DNA from: Marchantia polymorpha subsp. ruderalis
Lineage: Eukaryota > Streptophyta > Marchantiopsida > Marchantiales > Marchantiaceae
Reading direction: 5' to 3'
DNA length: 64,000 nucleotides
NCBI GenBank assembly: GCA_037833965.1
Contig: AP031351.1
Location: forward strand, 15,698,501 to 15,762,500
Below are positions 53,350 to 64,000 of the stretch, in pieces; within the stretch, counting starts at the first letter, position 1, and every line of letters begins with the position of its first letter. Both the position numbers and the translations under genes were made by a program. The notes beneath the pieces were generated by a model that was not told where the DNA came from, did no database searches, and saw nothing but the letters and a program-made list of their open reading frames with translations.

Positions 53350-54805
53350 GGATCCCGACCTCTCTCGTTAACGACAGAAAAACGGGGGAATATCTGGGTC
53401 CTGAATTCAATCAGTGTTTCACTACCCTGGAAAGTCCTCTGTCACATTCTTCGATTCGAGAATCTGTATGTCACGGAATAATTTCCAATTTGGAGCAACG
53501 GGGCCAGGCGCTACGATTCTCAGAGGAACTCCGGCCGCATCATCTCCATGAACGATTCAAATATATCATCCACAGTTCAAGGTACTCGAACTCAATTGAA
53601 TATCCAGCCAAGGAAAAACATCCCATTGGCGCTTTCCGTAACGAGGAGTTGGAATTTGGAGCGCACGGGACCTCAAGCTCTTAGGGCTTCAGCTGCCCGG
53701 ATTTATATTTCATTTTGAGTGTACGCTTACTGAGTGGTGGGTCCATACCCTTCCATTGGTGTACAGAGTCAGCCCATCCCGAAACCTCGGACGAATATAT
53801 CCCAGCCTGGCAGGCAAGCGAATGAAACAGTTGCAGCATTCGAACTTTTGTCGAGAAATGCTGTCGTAGGGATCACCTTCCTGCTGTCTTGTGTAGGTTT
53901 TGGACATGTGTAATGAATCCTATCCCTGGCATGCATATTAGACCCTCCGATCGTTTCACTTGAACCTTCAGCGGTGCAGCAGGCTCTCAGGCTAAACTCA
54001 AATTCTCAGAGCTTCCGAAGTCCGTCGTCTTCTGGTCAAATGATCAACTCAACCACAGCTCCACTCCATTGGCCACGATTCTGAAACCAATGATGAAAAA
54101 GATACATTGTTTTGTAGCTTGTGGATTAGTGGAAGGACACCTCTCTGACCGCCTCATTCCATGAAACAAGGCCCAAGTCACATGAGCGCAGCACGTCTCG
54201 CCATCATTCATCGCTCCCTAGCTTGAGACAATGCTCAGTTTCAAGATTTAGACGTATCCATGAGGTTGTCATTGTCATACTACTCACCATCAAATTTGGG
54301 AATATTTTACTCTGGGGTTCCCAACAAATTAACCTTATTCCTTTGAGAAAATCCTCGCAACAGAACCTTTTCGTTGTACCAACATGCGACGCATACCCCA
54401 CCAACCAGATGGGTCGGATTCTGGAATGGGGGAAATGTCAACTCATACGTCGACAAGAGGTAATAAATAGCAGCGGGACATCTTTAATTCCGGTATCATA
54501 CCTTCAAAAATACTTCACCATCAAAGCAGGTGAACATTCATCCTCAGACAAGTGTGGTACGTAATGTACTAAAGAGTACTCATTCCTGGCTGGACGCCAC
54601 AGAGTTCGCAATGCTTCTCTATGGACTCGGACGGCGTACTTGTGCACTTGCCATTGCCACGAAATGATGTTGTGCGGGTCAAAGTCGAACCGTGATTGTG
54701 ATCAACCGGAACTGTACCCCGGTACTTTGCCGCATGTAGGGATCCGAGACCGAAAACTTGGACCAAGTTTACGTTTTCGACCGAAATGTTTCCATAAAAA
54801 TTATT

Positions 54806-54918
54806 GTAGCCGAATATTTCGGCCGATAGCTGATTAGCCGACGACTAGCCGGCTAAATTTGAGTCCCTAGCCGCTAGCCGCAAGTTAGCCGGCTACGTGA
54901 CTATGCCTAGCCGCATGT
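54806..54918. repeat. Cluster of TAGCCG motifs including two TAGCCGGCTA palindromes
   Basis: TAGCCG occurs seven times in about 105 bases, twice as the perfect 10-base palindrome TAGCCGGCTA. The spacing is irregular. Pairs of the motif could fold with each other in several ways. Confidence 0.8.
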
Positions 54919-56123
54919 GATACTGTACCGGTCCACTGAATCTCTGATGACTGGAAGACCTCATGACGATCATGTAAACCTCATGTCGACCTCTATAAGC
55001 AGCAAAGTGCACAGATTCGAGCCCGCCCATATGGAAAGGAAAAGTCGAGGTGAACATGCATGAACAAGAAGAAGCTCGACTATTTTATCACCCATGAGTT
55101 TTTGATCACGTTGAGTTTGAAGATTTAAATCTTCATTGTTATTGTCATATCGATGCAATCAAAATTCACATCAATTTTCATCAAGAAGTTCACACATCTA
55201 CATCATCTTCATTTTTTCATGTGTGTGAGTGTGATCTTACTCTAGACAAGAGAGATTACACGCTCTTGGGTGATAAGTCGCCGATCTTCTTGTTCATAGA
55301 GAGATCTTACTCTAGATGAAATGGAAACTCACATCACTCGATGCTCATTCGAAAAACAGATACTAACTACCGACAGTACCACTACGGATGTGATGCTTGC
55401 GTTCATTTTGAGGATGGATAACTCACATGTATCGATTGTTGGTATGTATTATATTCAACAAGGATTAGAACAATTTTTTACTTTTTTTTGAGTTTAACAA
55501 GTTACCATTTTGAAGTGTTTATTGTAGAAACTACATGGAGCATCATATTTGGGGGCTCATTATCCATCTTCTTAGATGAGAGAAAAATGTCGCGGGAACC
55601 AACAAGTATAATGATATCTACATAGGTCATATCATTAGCATTATATGCAACTATTGATGGATCTAGATATCGACGCTGGCGTTTACATGTGATAAGATGT
55701 ATTATTAATCTCTAGCCTATTGTGTAACTTATTTTAGACATCATATTTCAGTTGTATACATAGAGCCCGCGTCAACATTCTACGTAGGAAAGAACCACAT
55801 TAGACGATCCAACATCAAGTGCTCATGTTGATCAATTAACTATAAAATCGCATGTGTTCTATGACATATTTGAGTGCAGATTATTAAGAGCCTTATCCGT
55901 TTATCGCTTTAAAGGAAGCGTCACGAGAGTTGTATGATGAGGACAATGAGAGATGGCATTGGAACTAGCAAAATGAATGATAGACGAGAAAAGCCAGTGG
56001 TGCACACGATCCATAACCCTTTATCGTCGCAGGAATGATCGCTGCTGGATTTCTTCTAGTCTTCTTTGATGAAAGTAAACTAACAACTGAAAGCAAACAT
56101 GGACATGGATGAAACAACACATT

Positions 56124-56196
56124 CAATGAGGGTTATGTGACATAACCCATTGTAATGCTATGGGGACGTAACTGATGTCCTAATAGCATTACAATG
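56124..56196. repeat. Two adjacent hairpins
   Basis: GGGTTATGT/ACATAACCC (56130-56138 and 56140-56148) form a 9-bp stem with a 1-base loop, extended by CAAT/ATTG (56124-56127 and 56149-56152). Immediately next, CATTGTAATGCTAT (56148-56161) pairs perfectly with 56183-56196, with an inner GGAC/GTCC stem. Confidence 0.88.
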
Positions 56197-58011
56197 AGAA
56201 ATATGACCACTCAAGTTAATGTAGCTAAACCCTAAAACGCGTATTTCATAGTGAATAATACATGAAAAATCACCCCCTCACCAAACATGTAGCTGTATCA
56301 TGTATAGATAAAAATGAAAACAAGTTGATTGCTTTTTATTCAAGAAATAAATAGAGCAATACACTTTATCTCTATCACGGTAATCTAGCGCACAAACTTG
56401 CTGAAGTTAGTACGCACACATCCATACACTTGCATACAATCGCTAATTGATAATTCTCTACAGGGAGGGAGGTTGCTCTTCGTAGACAAAGAAGTATATC
56501 CCTGGATCCCGATCTCAGGCCTAGTCCTGTCCTAGGTTACACTTTTCGAACCTTGGGGACCAGATGTAAAGGATAAATTAAATTATGAAAAGGAGCCCAA
56601 TGGCAAGCAGAAAGACGGCGAGACCCTCTCGAGCCGCCCCATTATATTATTATATTCTGCGCATATCCCCGTGGTTCAACACAAATCCATCCTCGAGAAG
56701 GTCTTATGGAGATACAGATTAGATTCAGATGAGGATTAGATTCAGCTGCCTATTCCTGCTCAACACACACGAACAGCAACATTTGGGCATACTGTAAATC
56801 TTGTATGTAACGGCTGGGGAGCGTCAGCGTCCTTCCCTCCTTAGGAGATGATCGTGATAATCATCACAAAACCGTATTTTCCGGCAGTGGAGTCTTCAGG
56901 AGATGCCCAATTTGTGAAGCCCCTGGGAACGCTGCGGGACAGTGTATGTACTGCGGATGAAGGCCACTTTTGCAGCTTGTAGATGTAGGCGACAGCTCCA
57001 GCACCGCTCTCGTGAGTGGCAGTGATTAGAATCGGAGACTCTCTTGTCTGATGAACGAGACCAGAGTGGAATCGAATTCGGGAATATGAGCAAATTCGCA
57101 GGTGCGAGATGAGCTTCGTCGCCACCGCAGAAGAAGAGACAGAGTTGTTCACTCATCCCTTGTTCACGTCTTGTGGGTTTCCCGTGCGCAGCGATGCGCA
57201 TCATAATTCACTCAAGAACTGAAATTCTCTGCGTAACTGCCAGCCGACGAGCGCCACTCTTTCCTTATGAATCGAGCCCAAGCCTTGGGTGTACAGCGGC
57301 ACGTCTGATGCACAGGTTCTTCTTTCGCATTGAATTTTATGACGGGGCTCGTGCAAGAACAAAGACTGCAGACTGAGAAGTGCTAAGAGAGACATTTTGG
57401 TGTCTCAATATTGCACCCGAGCAGATTTTTTCAAACTCCAGGAATTCTGCCGGAGAATGACTTCCAATTTCTTCGCGGTTCCCTAATCATTTCAATAATC
57501 AGCGTCGTCATCATCTCATATCAGGACGTGAGAGTTGTGCTTTTCTCATCCGTTGGTAATCACAATCACCAATTGGCAGAATTGTTAGTAACCACCTGAA
57601 ACTTAGAAGGAATTTACTCAGTGAACGGGAACGAGCATACGTAACGGCATATGTAAATTGCTGCAAAACCTCACTCAACCGAAGTACTCCTTTCTGAAGT
57701 TGTATCAGACACTACACCACTGCACGGTCCTTGCTGCCCGTTTCATTTTTCTCTCTGGTTGATACGTTTGTGGAGCACTTATGACAAGTCACAAGTAGAA
57801 GTCTGATCTTCTCCTGACAGATTGACAAGTGTACAAATTAGTGCATGGGCCCTGCAAATCCTGAGAACTTGCGAAATTTGTGAAGAGCTTTCGGTGCCTC
57901 GAAGAAGGGTCAGGTTGACTTCGTAAAATTCCAAATCGAGGTCCGATGGAGTGGCTTTCGGGAGTCTAGCGCCCAGTCCAGCCTAGGTGGCAGCTTCAAC
58001 TGCTCCTGAAT

Positions 58012-61000
58012 ATGAAGATTCTTAGCTGCTATCTGCTGCTGGCTGTTCTTCTCGTCTCCGTCGTGCCGTGGTTGAGGTAAGATTTCCTTTGACCTTTTCG
58101 CCATGATTGCTGCTGCCACTTCGACCATCATTTGCGGTTGATGAACGAAAGTGCCTGACGATAGTCCATGCTCATGACTCCATGGTTTCACAGTTTTGAC
58201 CTGTCTTCTGAAACAACTTTTAACTTTCCACTTCCTCTTCGAATTGCGAGATATGAGCACAGAAGTACTTCATGCTCTTCCAAATCTAGTAGTAAGGTAC
58301 TTGTGTGCTCATAACTACGTTCTGACGTCTGCAAATTTTTAGTCCGTAGTCAATTACTTTGGGCTGTGAGTGCAAAGTGAAACTTCTGTGATCGTGACCT
58401 GTCTGCTGCTTTAAACAAGACACTGATCATAGTCCAGACGTTACGTCTTCACTGATCTGGCAACTGATTTAGGCAAATTTTTTGAAGAAGTACGACATGT
58501 GCCACTTTAAGCGTAAATTGAGTTGAATGAGTGTTCTTCTGACGAAATTGTCTACAATCTTCCTGGGGATGTAGCGCCGGAAAGGCAGATTCAAGCGGGC
58601 ATGACAAGGTTGTTAGATTAGCTGAAACCCCGCCCAGAGGTTGGAATTCGTACGATTCTTTTTCGTGGATCGTGACGGAAGAGGAGTTCCTCCAAAATGC
58701 CGAGTATGTTGCTGCCAACTTGTCCAAACATGGCTACGAGGTACTTTGAAATTCCCTGAAGCAGTAGTAATAGTATTTTCTCAATGTATTTAGCTCAAGT
58801 GTCCGTTGTGCCAGTTCAAGCTTAGATTATCCGGTGGCAAATTCATCAAGAAACCAGTGAATCCTGTGTGTACGTTTAGGGTATCATGGACGATCACGGA
58901 AATTACGGATACATACATGAACGGACTTTTCCATATTAGATTTCTGAAACATTTCGATGATCCCGCGACACATATAGATCCCAGCCTACGTATCTATATG
59001 TCTCGTAATATGGTTTCCTCTTACTGGAGGCTGGTTGTGGTGCTTGCAGTACGTGGTCGTTGACTTCCTCTGGTATAGAAGGTTTGAGCAAGGTGCTTCT
59101 GTTTGGAGTGGCGGCCATGAAGTCACTGATGAATACGGACGGCTTATGCCAGATCCAGGGCGATGGCCTTCAACCGTCGATGGTAAAGGATTCAAGCCAA
59201 TTGCAGAGAAGGTGCATGCAATGGGGTTGAAGTTTGGAATCCATGTCATGCGAGGAATCAGCACGGAAGCTGTGCAAACTGATACTAAAATTTGTAATGC
59301 TATGGTGGGTGAGGAAATACCTGCTTGCGTATGAGCACTCTTTGTGTGGTTAGACAATGCTTTGCGTTGTCGATGTCGAATGTCTTTTTCAGATCCAATG
59401 TTTTAGGTTTCTTTTCGCAGCCATTTACGAATCTGTTAGCATTCGACAGATACATGGCATAGAATCACATTTTGAATACTCTGAAGCTTCTTAGTTTAAA
59501 GAAGGAAAAGATTATTCAGCTGTCAAGAAAGTGAATAATCTGATATGCCTTCACCGCAGGGCAGTCCAGACGGCGCCGAAGGATGCTATTGGACAGCCAA
59601 AGATGTTGCTCTCGCAGGAACAGAGTGCAGTTGGATGAAGGCTTGCTTCATGAGTGTCAATACTACCAGTGAGGGAGGCCTTGCATTTATCAATTCTCTT
59701 TACCAACAGTATGCGGACTGGGGTATTGATTTCAGTACGTGACATCATCCTCTCAGGATGCATCCTCGTCACTTTGTACAGTGTCAATTCATACTCTAGC
59801 CGAGCTTGAGTGTAAGGATTCTTTAGAAAATTCAAAGTTTCTTCCAATGACTAGACTAGTGTCCTTCTTACTATATTGCGTTCGTCGGCCCCTGTACAGT
59901 GGGAACCTTGGATTTCAATAAGAGTACTGAGTTCTCACGAAGGAGGTAGCAGAGAATGCAAACTAGCAATGTTACAACATTCAAGCAATTGATTGACTGA
60001 AGTCAATCAACTGAATTTTAGACATAAGCTTGAACACTAGTACGCCAAACCACCTAGGCTCATTGAATACTGAACTGCATGTCTCAGTAAAACACGACTG
60101 TGTATTTGGGGTGGATGACCTCAGCGTGGATGAAATTACAGCCGTATCTAAGGTTAGTTAAAGGTTGATCGTTCTTGTCAGTTGTGATCACTATCATTTT
60201 ATGTAATTTGCGGGCTTGAGTTTATACCTGTATGTCAGATAGACCAGAAGACAAGAAAATTACAATGAATGTTGGATCAGAAGCCAGGACACAACATAAT
60301 AGCATCTGGTTTGTTTCTTGGTGCCCATAGCTGTATGAACTGACGCAATCCTCCTACTTCAATGCAAACAGCTCCTGGAAGTAAGAGGATGTAGTAGTCT
60401 TCTCAGAAAAACTAGGGGCTCACTCATTTTGTGCACGCAGGCTATATCAAGAACAGGGCGTCCAATGGTATACTCACTTTCTCCGGGAGTACGTGCTACA
60501 CCCAAAATGGCGAAAGAAGTAGCAAGTCTAACGCACATGTATCGAGTGACGAGTGATGATTGGGATTTGTGGTGGGAAGTTTTGTTGCACTTTCCTGTCG
60601 CAAGGTTAGACTCTGTAAACATCGAGCCTGGTTCAGCTCATAATTATGTTACAATATTTTTCTACTGCTTGCGTGTGGAGAGAGGTAGCATGTCAGACAT
60701 CAAGCATTCACAAGTCTCCAGGTTTTGATGAAATTATTTCTGATTGTTTCATTACAGGGACTTCGCTGCTGCCGGGCTCATTGGTGCACCTGGACTTCAA
60801 GGAGGTCTTTCCTGGCCGGACTTGGACATGCTTCCTCTTGGGTGGCTTACAGATCCAGGTAAGAGTCCTCTACAGCACCGAAAAAGATAGTGCCTCAATT
60901 GTAATAGAGATGTGTTGTAGGAACAGTCACACTAACAGCCGGGCTTCATCTTTCACAGCAGCTTGCACGACGTTGGCAGTAAATGAGCAGGTCCGTTTTC

Positions 61001-63615
61001 TAATCATGGTTGGGAAGTCCTAACAGGTGTGAATTACGGGCCTTACAGATCGTGTTCTCTTACCAGAGCAGAACAGCGCACACAGGTATCAACAAATTGT
61101 GTTTCAAAGTAACTGAAGTATGAAGAACGCTCTGCTAATTTAGGACTGTCTAGGACTTGAGATCTTGTCTATTATGTTGGCCGCCTCCTACATTGTATTG
61201 CTAATGAATGTGTGTGCTTCTTTGGTAAAAGGTCACTCTATGGTCGATCGCAAAATCACCGCTGATTTTCGGTGGCGACCTACGAAACTTGGATCAGTGG
61301 ACTTTTGATTTGATCACCAATCCTACAGTTCTGGAGATGAACGCACACAGCACCCGCAATCAAGAGGTATGTACGCCTGTTGTACTAGAAGCGAAGGTTC
61401 ACTTGTCCAGCACTACCGTATGTCGAAAGAACATTTCTACCTGAAACAAAACTTTTCCTTCTGTAGAAGACGAGCTTTTGCTGTATTTTACACTTAGCGA
61501 GAAGTTGTCTACCTGTCTCTTTTGGCAATATTCTACTAGGCTACAGTGGTTGATGGAAAAGTGTCAGTGCATAAACTAATGAGTCTTGAACGAGTTATAT
61601 TTTGTAAACTTTATACGGACAAGTATCTGAAAAGCATCAAGTGCCATATCCTACAGTTCCGAAGTTCGCCAGCCGGATTCTTGCCAGTAGTCACACTGGA
61701 AGATTGTGTGTCAGCAGCATCAACTCAATGGAAGTTGCAGAGAGGGAAGGACGACCTGATGGAAGTTTGCTGGTCTCGTTCATCTCGACTGAGATACTCA
61801 AGGGGGCGGCAACAGCCAGTGCTGACAGGCTGTTTAAATTGGACAAAAACGCCTTGGATGCACAAAGAAACGTGAGTTAATCTGTAACTTTGACTGGTGG
61901 TTTATCTGATGAGTTTGTCAGTCCTGTACCACTATGTACAATCAAACTACCGAAGCATCAATCGGGTCCAGTAGTTATCTCTTTAAGCAGTTAAGAAGAA
62001 CCAAGTATGAGAACAAAGAGGAAATGGCCACTTTTCAACCGATTACATCAGTAGATGCTAAGAGAATTGGTCTGTTTTCCATCTATGAGCCTATTTTCTG
62101 AGAGGATTCTCGATGTAATCATCGAATTACAGGAGCGTCAAGAGCGAGCGAGGTCTCCTCTGGAGAGAAGCTGGACTGAGAAGAATATGTCTGGACGCCG
62201 ACAAGTCATTGACAGATGCCATGGAAGGCTCTGCTGGTTTTCGCCTTTGTAACAACAGCGCAAGCCAGGTCGGTTGGAAATCATTGAAACTTTACAACAG
62301 CTCTTTTTCCCTCATGTTTTTTATGTTCCTCTGCTGTCAAGGAGGGTCGGTTATTTTCACGCCCACTGGAGATAGATTGCACATAGAAAGGACAGGCTGC
62401 CCTCGGCAACATCAAGATGTACCACAATGAAGGGGTTGACGAGCATCAACGGTTTTGTTCCCCCACGCACAGGACCTTCCTTCGGGAATCATCAAGAGAA
62501 ACAATCTGACTTTGCACCCTACGATCAGGTTTGGCACTTGACACCAGAGGGAAGGCTGGTCAGTGAAGAAGCTGGACTTTGTGCAGCCGTAGTGCAACCT
62601 GAGCAAGGATGGCGCATCTGGGTTGCCCGCGGTACATCAGGTGAGACTGAACTTTTGCCGGTGGCCCTGAGCTTCTTTCGTTGCTCCTGTCAGTCCGAGA
62701 TGAGGTTTAACATAAACAAAGATTCGAACACACACATGCGAAGCCTTCTGATCGCACCAATGACAAATACAATGCATTAGAATCAACCCCATTTACCTGA
62801 CCTAGGGTCAGGTAAATCGGGTTGATTCTAATGCATTGTCTATTGTTTATGTCTGTGAAGACGGTCCATGCTTTGGACCGTCTTCAAAGAGAGGACGTTG
62901 CCTGCTCCAATTTGATCACTTAGAGGAGGACTTTTTAAGGAAAGGTAAGGGAGGTGGAAGGGGTCAGCAGATTGCGAGACTCAGTACTGTACCCTCTACG
63001 GTCGTTAGGAATCAGGGATTTACTTCATAAGTCAAGTCAAACTGCCTGTTACCACACTTAAAGATATTTGCTTCCTAATGGATCTTGTCAGGGCAAGGCT
63101 ATGTGGCATTTTTCAACCTGGGAGAAAACCGGCAAAATCTGTCGGTACCTTTGGAGGATGTTTTGAGGAAACTAGATCTCTCTACTTCAGGAGGCAGCGT
63201 GCTGCATCAGGCGATAGATCTCTGGTTACGGAAGATTTGGAAGCAGTTATTTAGGACTTTCGATTACCTAGGAAGTAAAGTCTACCCACAGCAGAATATC
63301 GGGTCCCCTGTGACTCTGAGGCGAAGCGAATGGACTTGTATCTGTATCGATGTATGGGAGGGAAAACCGCAGCCTCGAGGTATCATAACGAGCTCCGTTA
63401 CCGCTTCAGTTGAAGGCCATGGAACAACACTAATAGAACTGACGTGCGTACGAAGTCCCCGACATAGTCAAGCCACCATTGCGATGCTCAGTGTTTTATT
63501 CCTCCCATTTATCATGACTGTAGTCGCTTATCTTGTTCCCAGAAATTTCTGGAATAAGCTCATGTCTGGACGTGTTGGAGTCAGTCCAATTGAAAAGGCT
63601 CTTATAGGTGGGTAG
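58012..63615 (+). CDS. Secreted GH27 glycosidase (plant alpha-galactosidase/beta-L-arabinopyranosidase type)
   Basis: Nine exons join cleanly to residue 395: 58012-58076, 58575-58740, 59050-59304, 59560-59734, 60088-60152, 60441-60604, 60758-60858, 61027-61085 and 61232-61366. A tenth, about 61635-61871, follows. The N-terminus MKILSCYLLLAVLLVSVVPW is a signal peptide. The (beta/alpha)8 barrel shows TPPRGWNSYDSFSW, YVVVDFLWYR, GLKFGIHVMRG, IKHDC with nucleophile Asp224, and TSDDWDLWWE with the likely acid/base. LSWPDLDMLPLGW and SIAKSPLIFGGDLRNLD complete it. The fit is best to the plant family that trims galactose or arabinopyranose from wall arabinogalactans. Downstream exons are less sure: 62133-62268, then about 62341-62640, and 63092-63615, which begins GYVAFFNL and ends with a membrane-like segment. 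Two frame breaks lie near 62400 and 62432. Confidence 0.85.
62769..62886. repeat. Two adjacent near-perfect hairpins in a glycosidase intron
   Basis: The arms 62769-62802 and 62806-62839 are 34 bp with one mismatch around a 3-base loop; they contain ATGCATTAGAATCAACCC and its complement. Then arms 62856-62868 and 62874-62886 (TGAAGACGGTCCA and its complement) form a perfect 13-bp stem with a 5-base loop. Both lie in the intron between 62640 and 63092. Confidence 0.92.
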
Positions 63616-64000
63616 ATAGTGAGACCTCAGACCGTGAGTTGTGAGTAGCATCCTCTAAGGCAATTTTCAAACGAGGAAAAATCTGGACAGATAGAACAGT
63701 AGACGTAGCAAAACAGACTTTTCCGAAATGTATATCTCCACTCATGGACAGCCATCAAATCCAATAGCTCTCCTGGTGTTGTTTCAACAACACCAGGACG
63801 AGAGCGTATTCATGTGTTGTTTCAACAACACATGGTTTGTTGAAATAGGATATTTTCTTGTCTATGCATGTTCCTGGTTTATTTGCACTTCGTACGTCAG
63901 GGTAAATCAGGCATCTCCACTTCAGGTTCTTCTCTGACTTTTCGAACACGAAGGAGAACAATAGACGCGAATCGGAGATGCGCGTTGTCTATACGTCTGT
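63616..64000. other. 3' flank of the glycosidase gene
   Basis: This stretch probably holds the 3' UTR. Apart from the twin hairpins at 63771-63834, I see no gene. The window ends here. Confidence 0.5.
63771..63834. repeat. Two adjacent hairpins sharing a 16-base core
   Basis: The perfect 13-bp arms 63771-63783 and 63786-63798 (TCCTGGTGTTGTT and its complement) have a 2-base loop. Then come perfect 11-bp arms 63811-63821 and 63824-63834 (CATGTGTTGTT and its complement). Both contain TGTTGTTTCAACAACA but differ in the paired outer arms. They lie in the probable 3' UTR of the glycosidase gene. Confidence 0.92.

Larger units (their letters stand above)
53350..58011. other. Shared 5' interval between the divergent kinase and glycosidase genes
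   Basis: The two genes are transcribed away from this 4.7-kb interval, so it holds both promoters. No gene was found. It includes a cluster of TAGCCG repeats (54.8 kb), an AT-rich repeat-like stretch at 55.0-56.3 kb with two copies of GATCTTACTCTAGA, and a paired hairpin at 56.1 kb. Frames near 56.84-57.2 kb on the minus strand (102-103 codons) have no recognised family. Confidence 0.5.

Overview
The window is nuclear DNA of a land plant. Every gene I could assemble is split into many short exons with GT-AG introns, and each has plant relatives: a SEC14-type lipid-transfer protein, DNA ligase 1, an HVA22 protein, a CUE/DUF1771/Smr protein, ethanolamine kinase, and a GH27 glycosidase of the plant melibiase/beta-L-arabinopyranosidase type. 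Small introns, AT-rich gene-poor gaps with decayed retroelements and GC-rich 5' flanks would fit a bryophyte such as a moss. That placement is an inference; no marker in the window proves it.

Layout. 207-2373 (-): SEC14/CRAL-TRIO protein, five exons. 2.4-12.1 kb: no convincing gene, with GC-rich patches at 4.2-4.85 and 9.1-9.96 kb and an AT-rich block at 7.4-8.3 kb. 12141-19896 (-): DNA ligase 1, 18 coding exons, 705 aa. About 21.7-25.3 kb: a very decayed Ty1/copia element containing a GC-rich insert full of ACGTG motifs. 27290-28959 (+): HVA22/TB2/DP1-family protein, five exons, behind a GC-rich 5' flank with a G-box and an ACGCGTG motif. 32013-32363: a short non-autonomous hAT-like element with 8-bp target-site duplications. 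33222-39686 (-): a 697-aa protein with four CUE-like modules, DUF1771 and Smr. 39.7-49.5 kb: mostly repeats and unrecognised sequence. 49523-53349 (-): ethanolamine kinase, 11 exons, 389 aa. 58012-63615 (+): secreted GH27 glycosidase whose C-terminal half is hard to read in one frame and ends in a possible membrane segment.

The genes form no operon or pathway; they are independent housekeeping or stress-related loci. The ligase serves DNA replication and repair. Ethanolamine kinase and the SEC14 protein both touch phospholipid metabolism, but they lie far apart. The strongest unusual signals are the four-module CUE/Smr protein with a 26-bp microexon, a GC-AG intron in the ligase gene, the intact hAT-type element, and a recurring pattern of two near-perfect hairpins side by side at five places.
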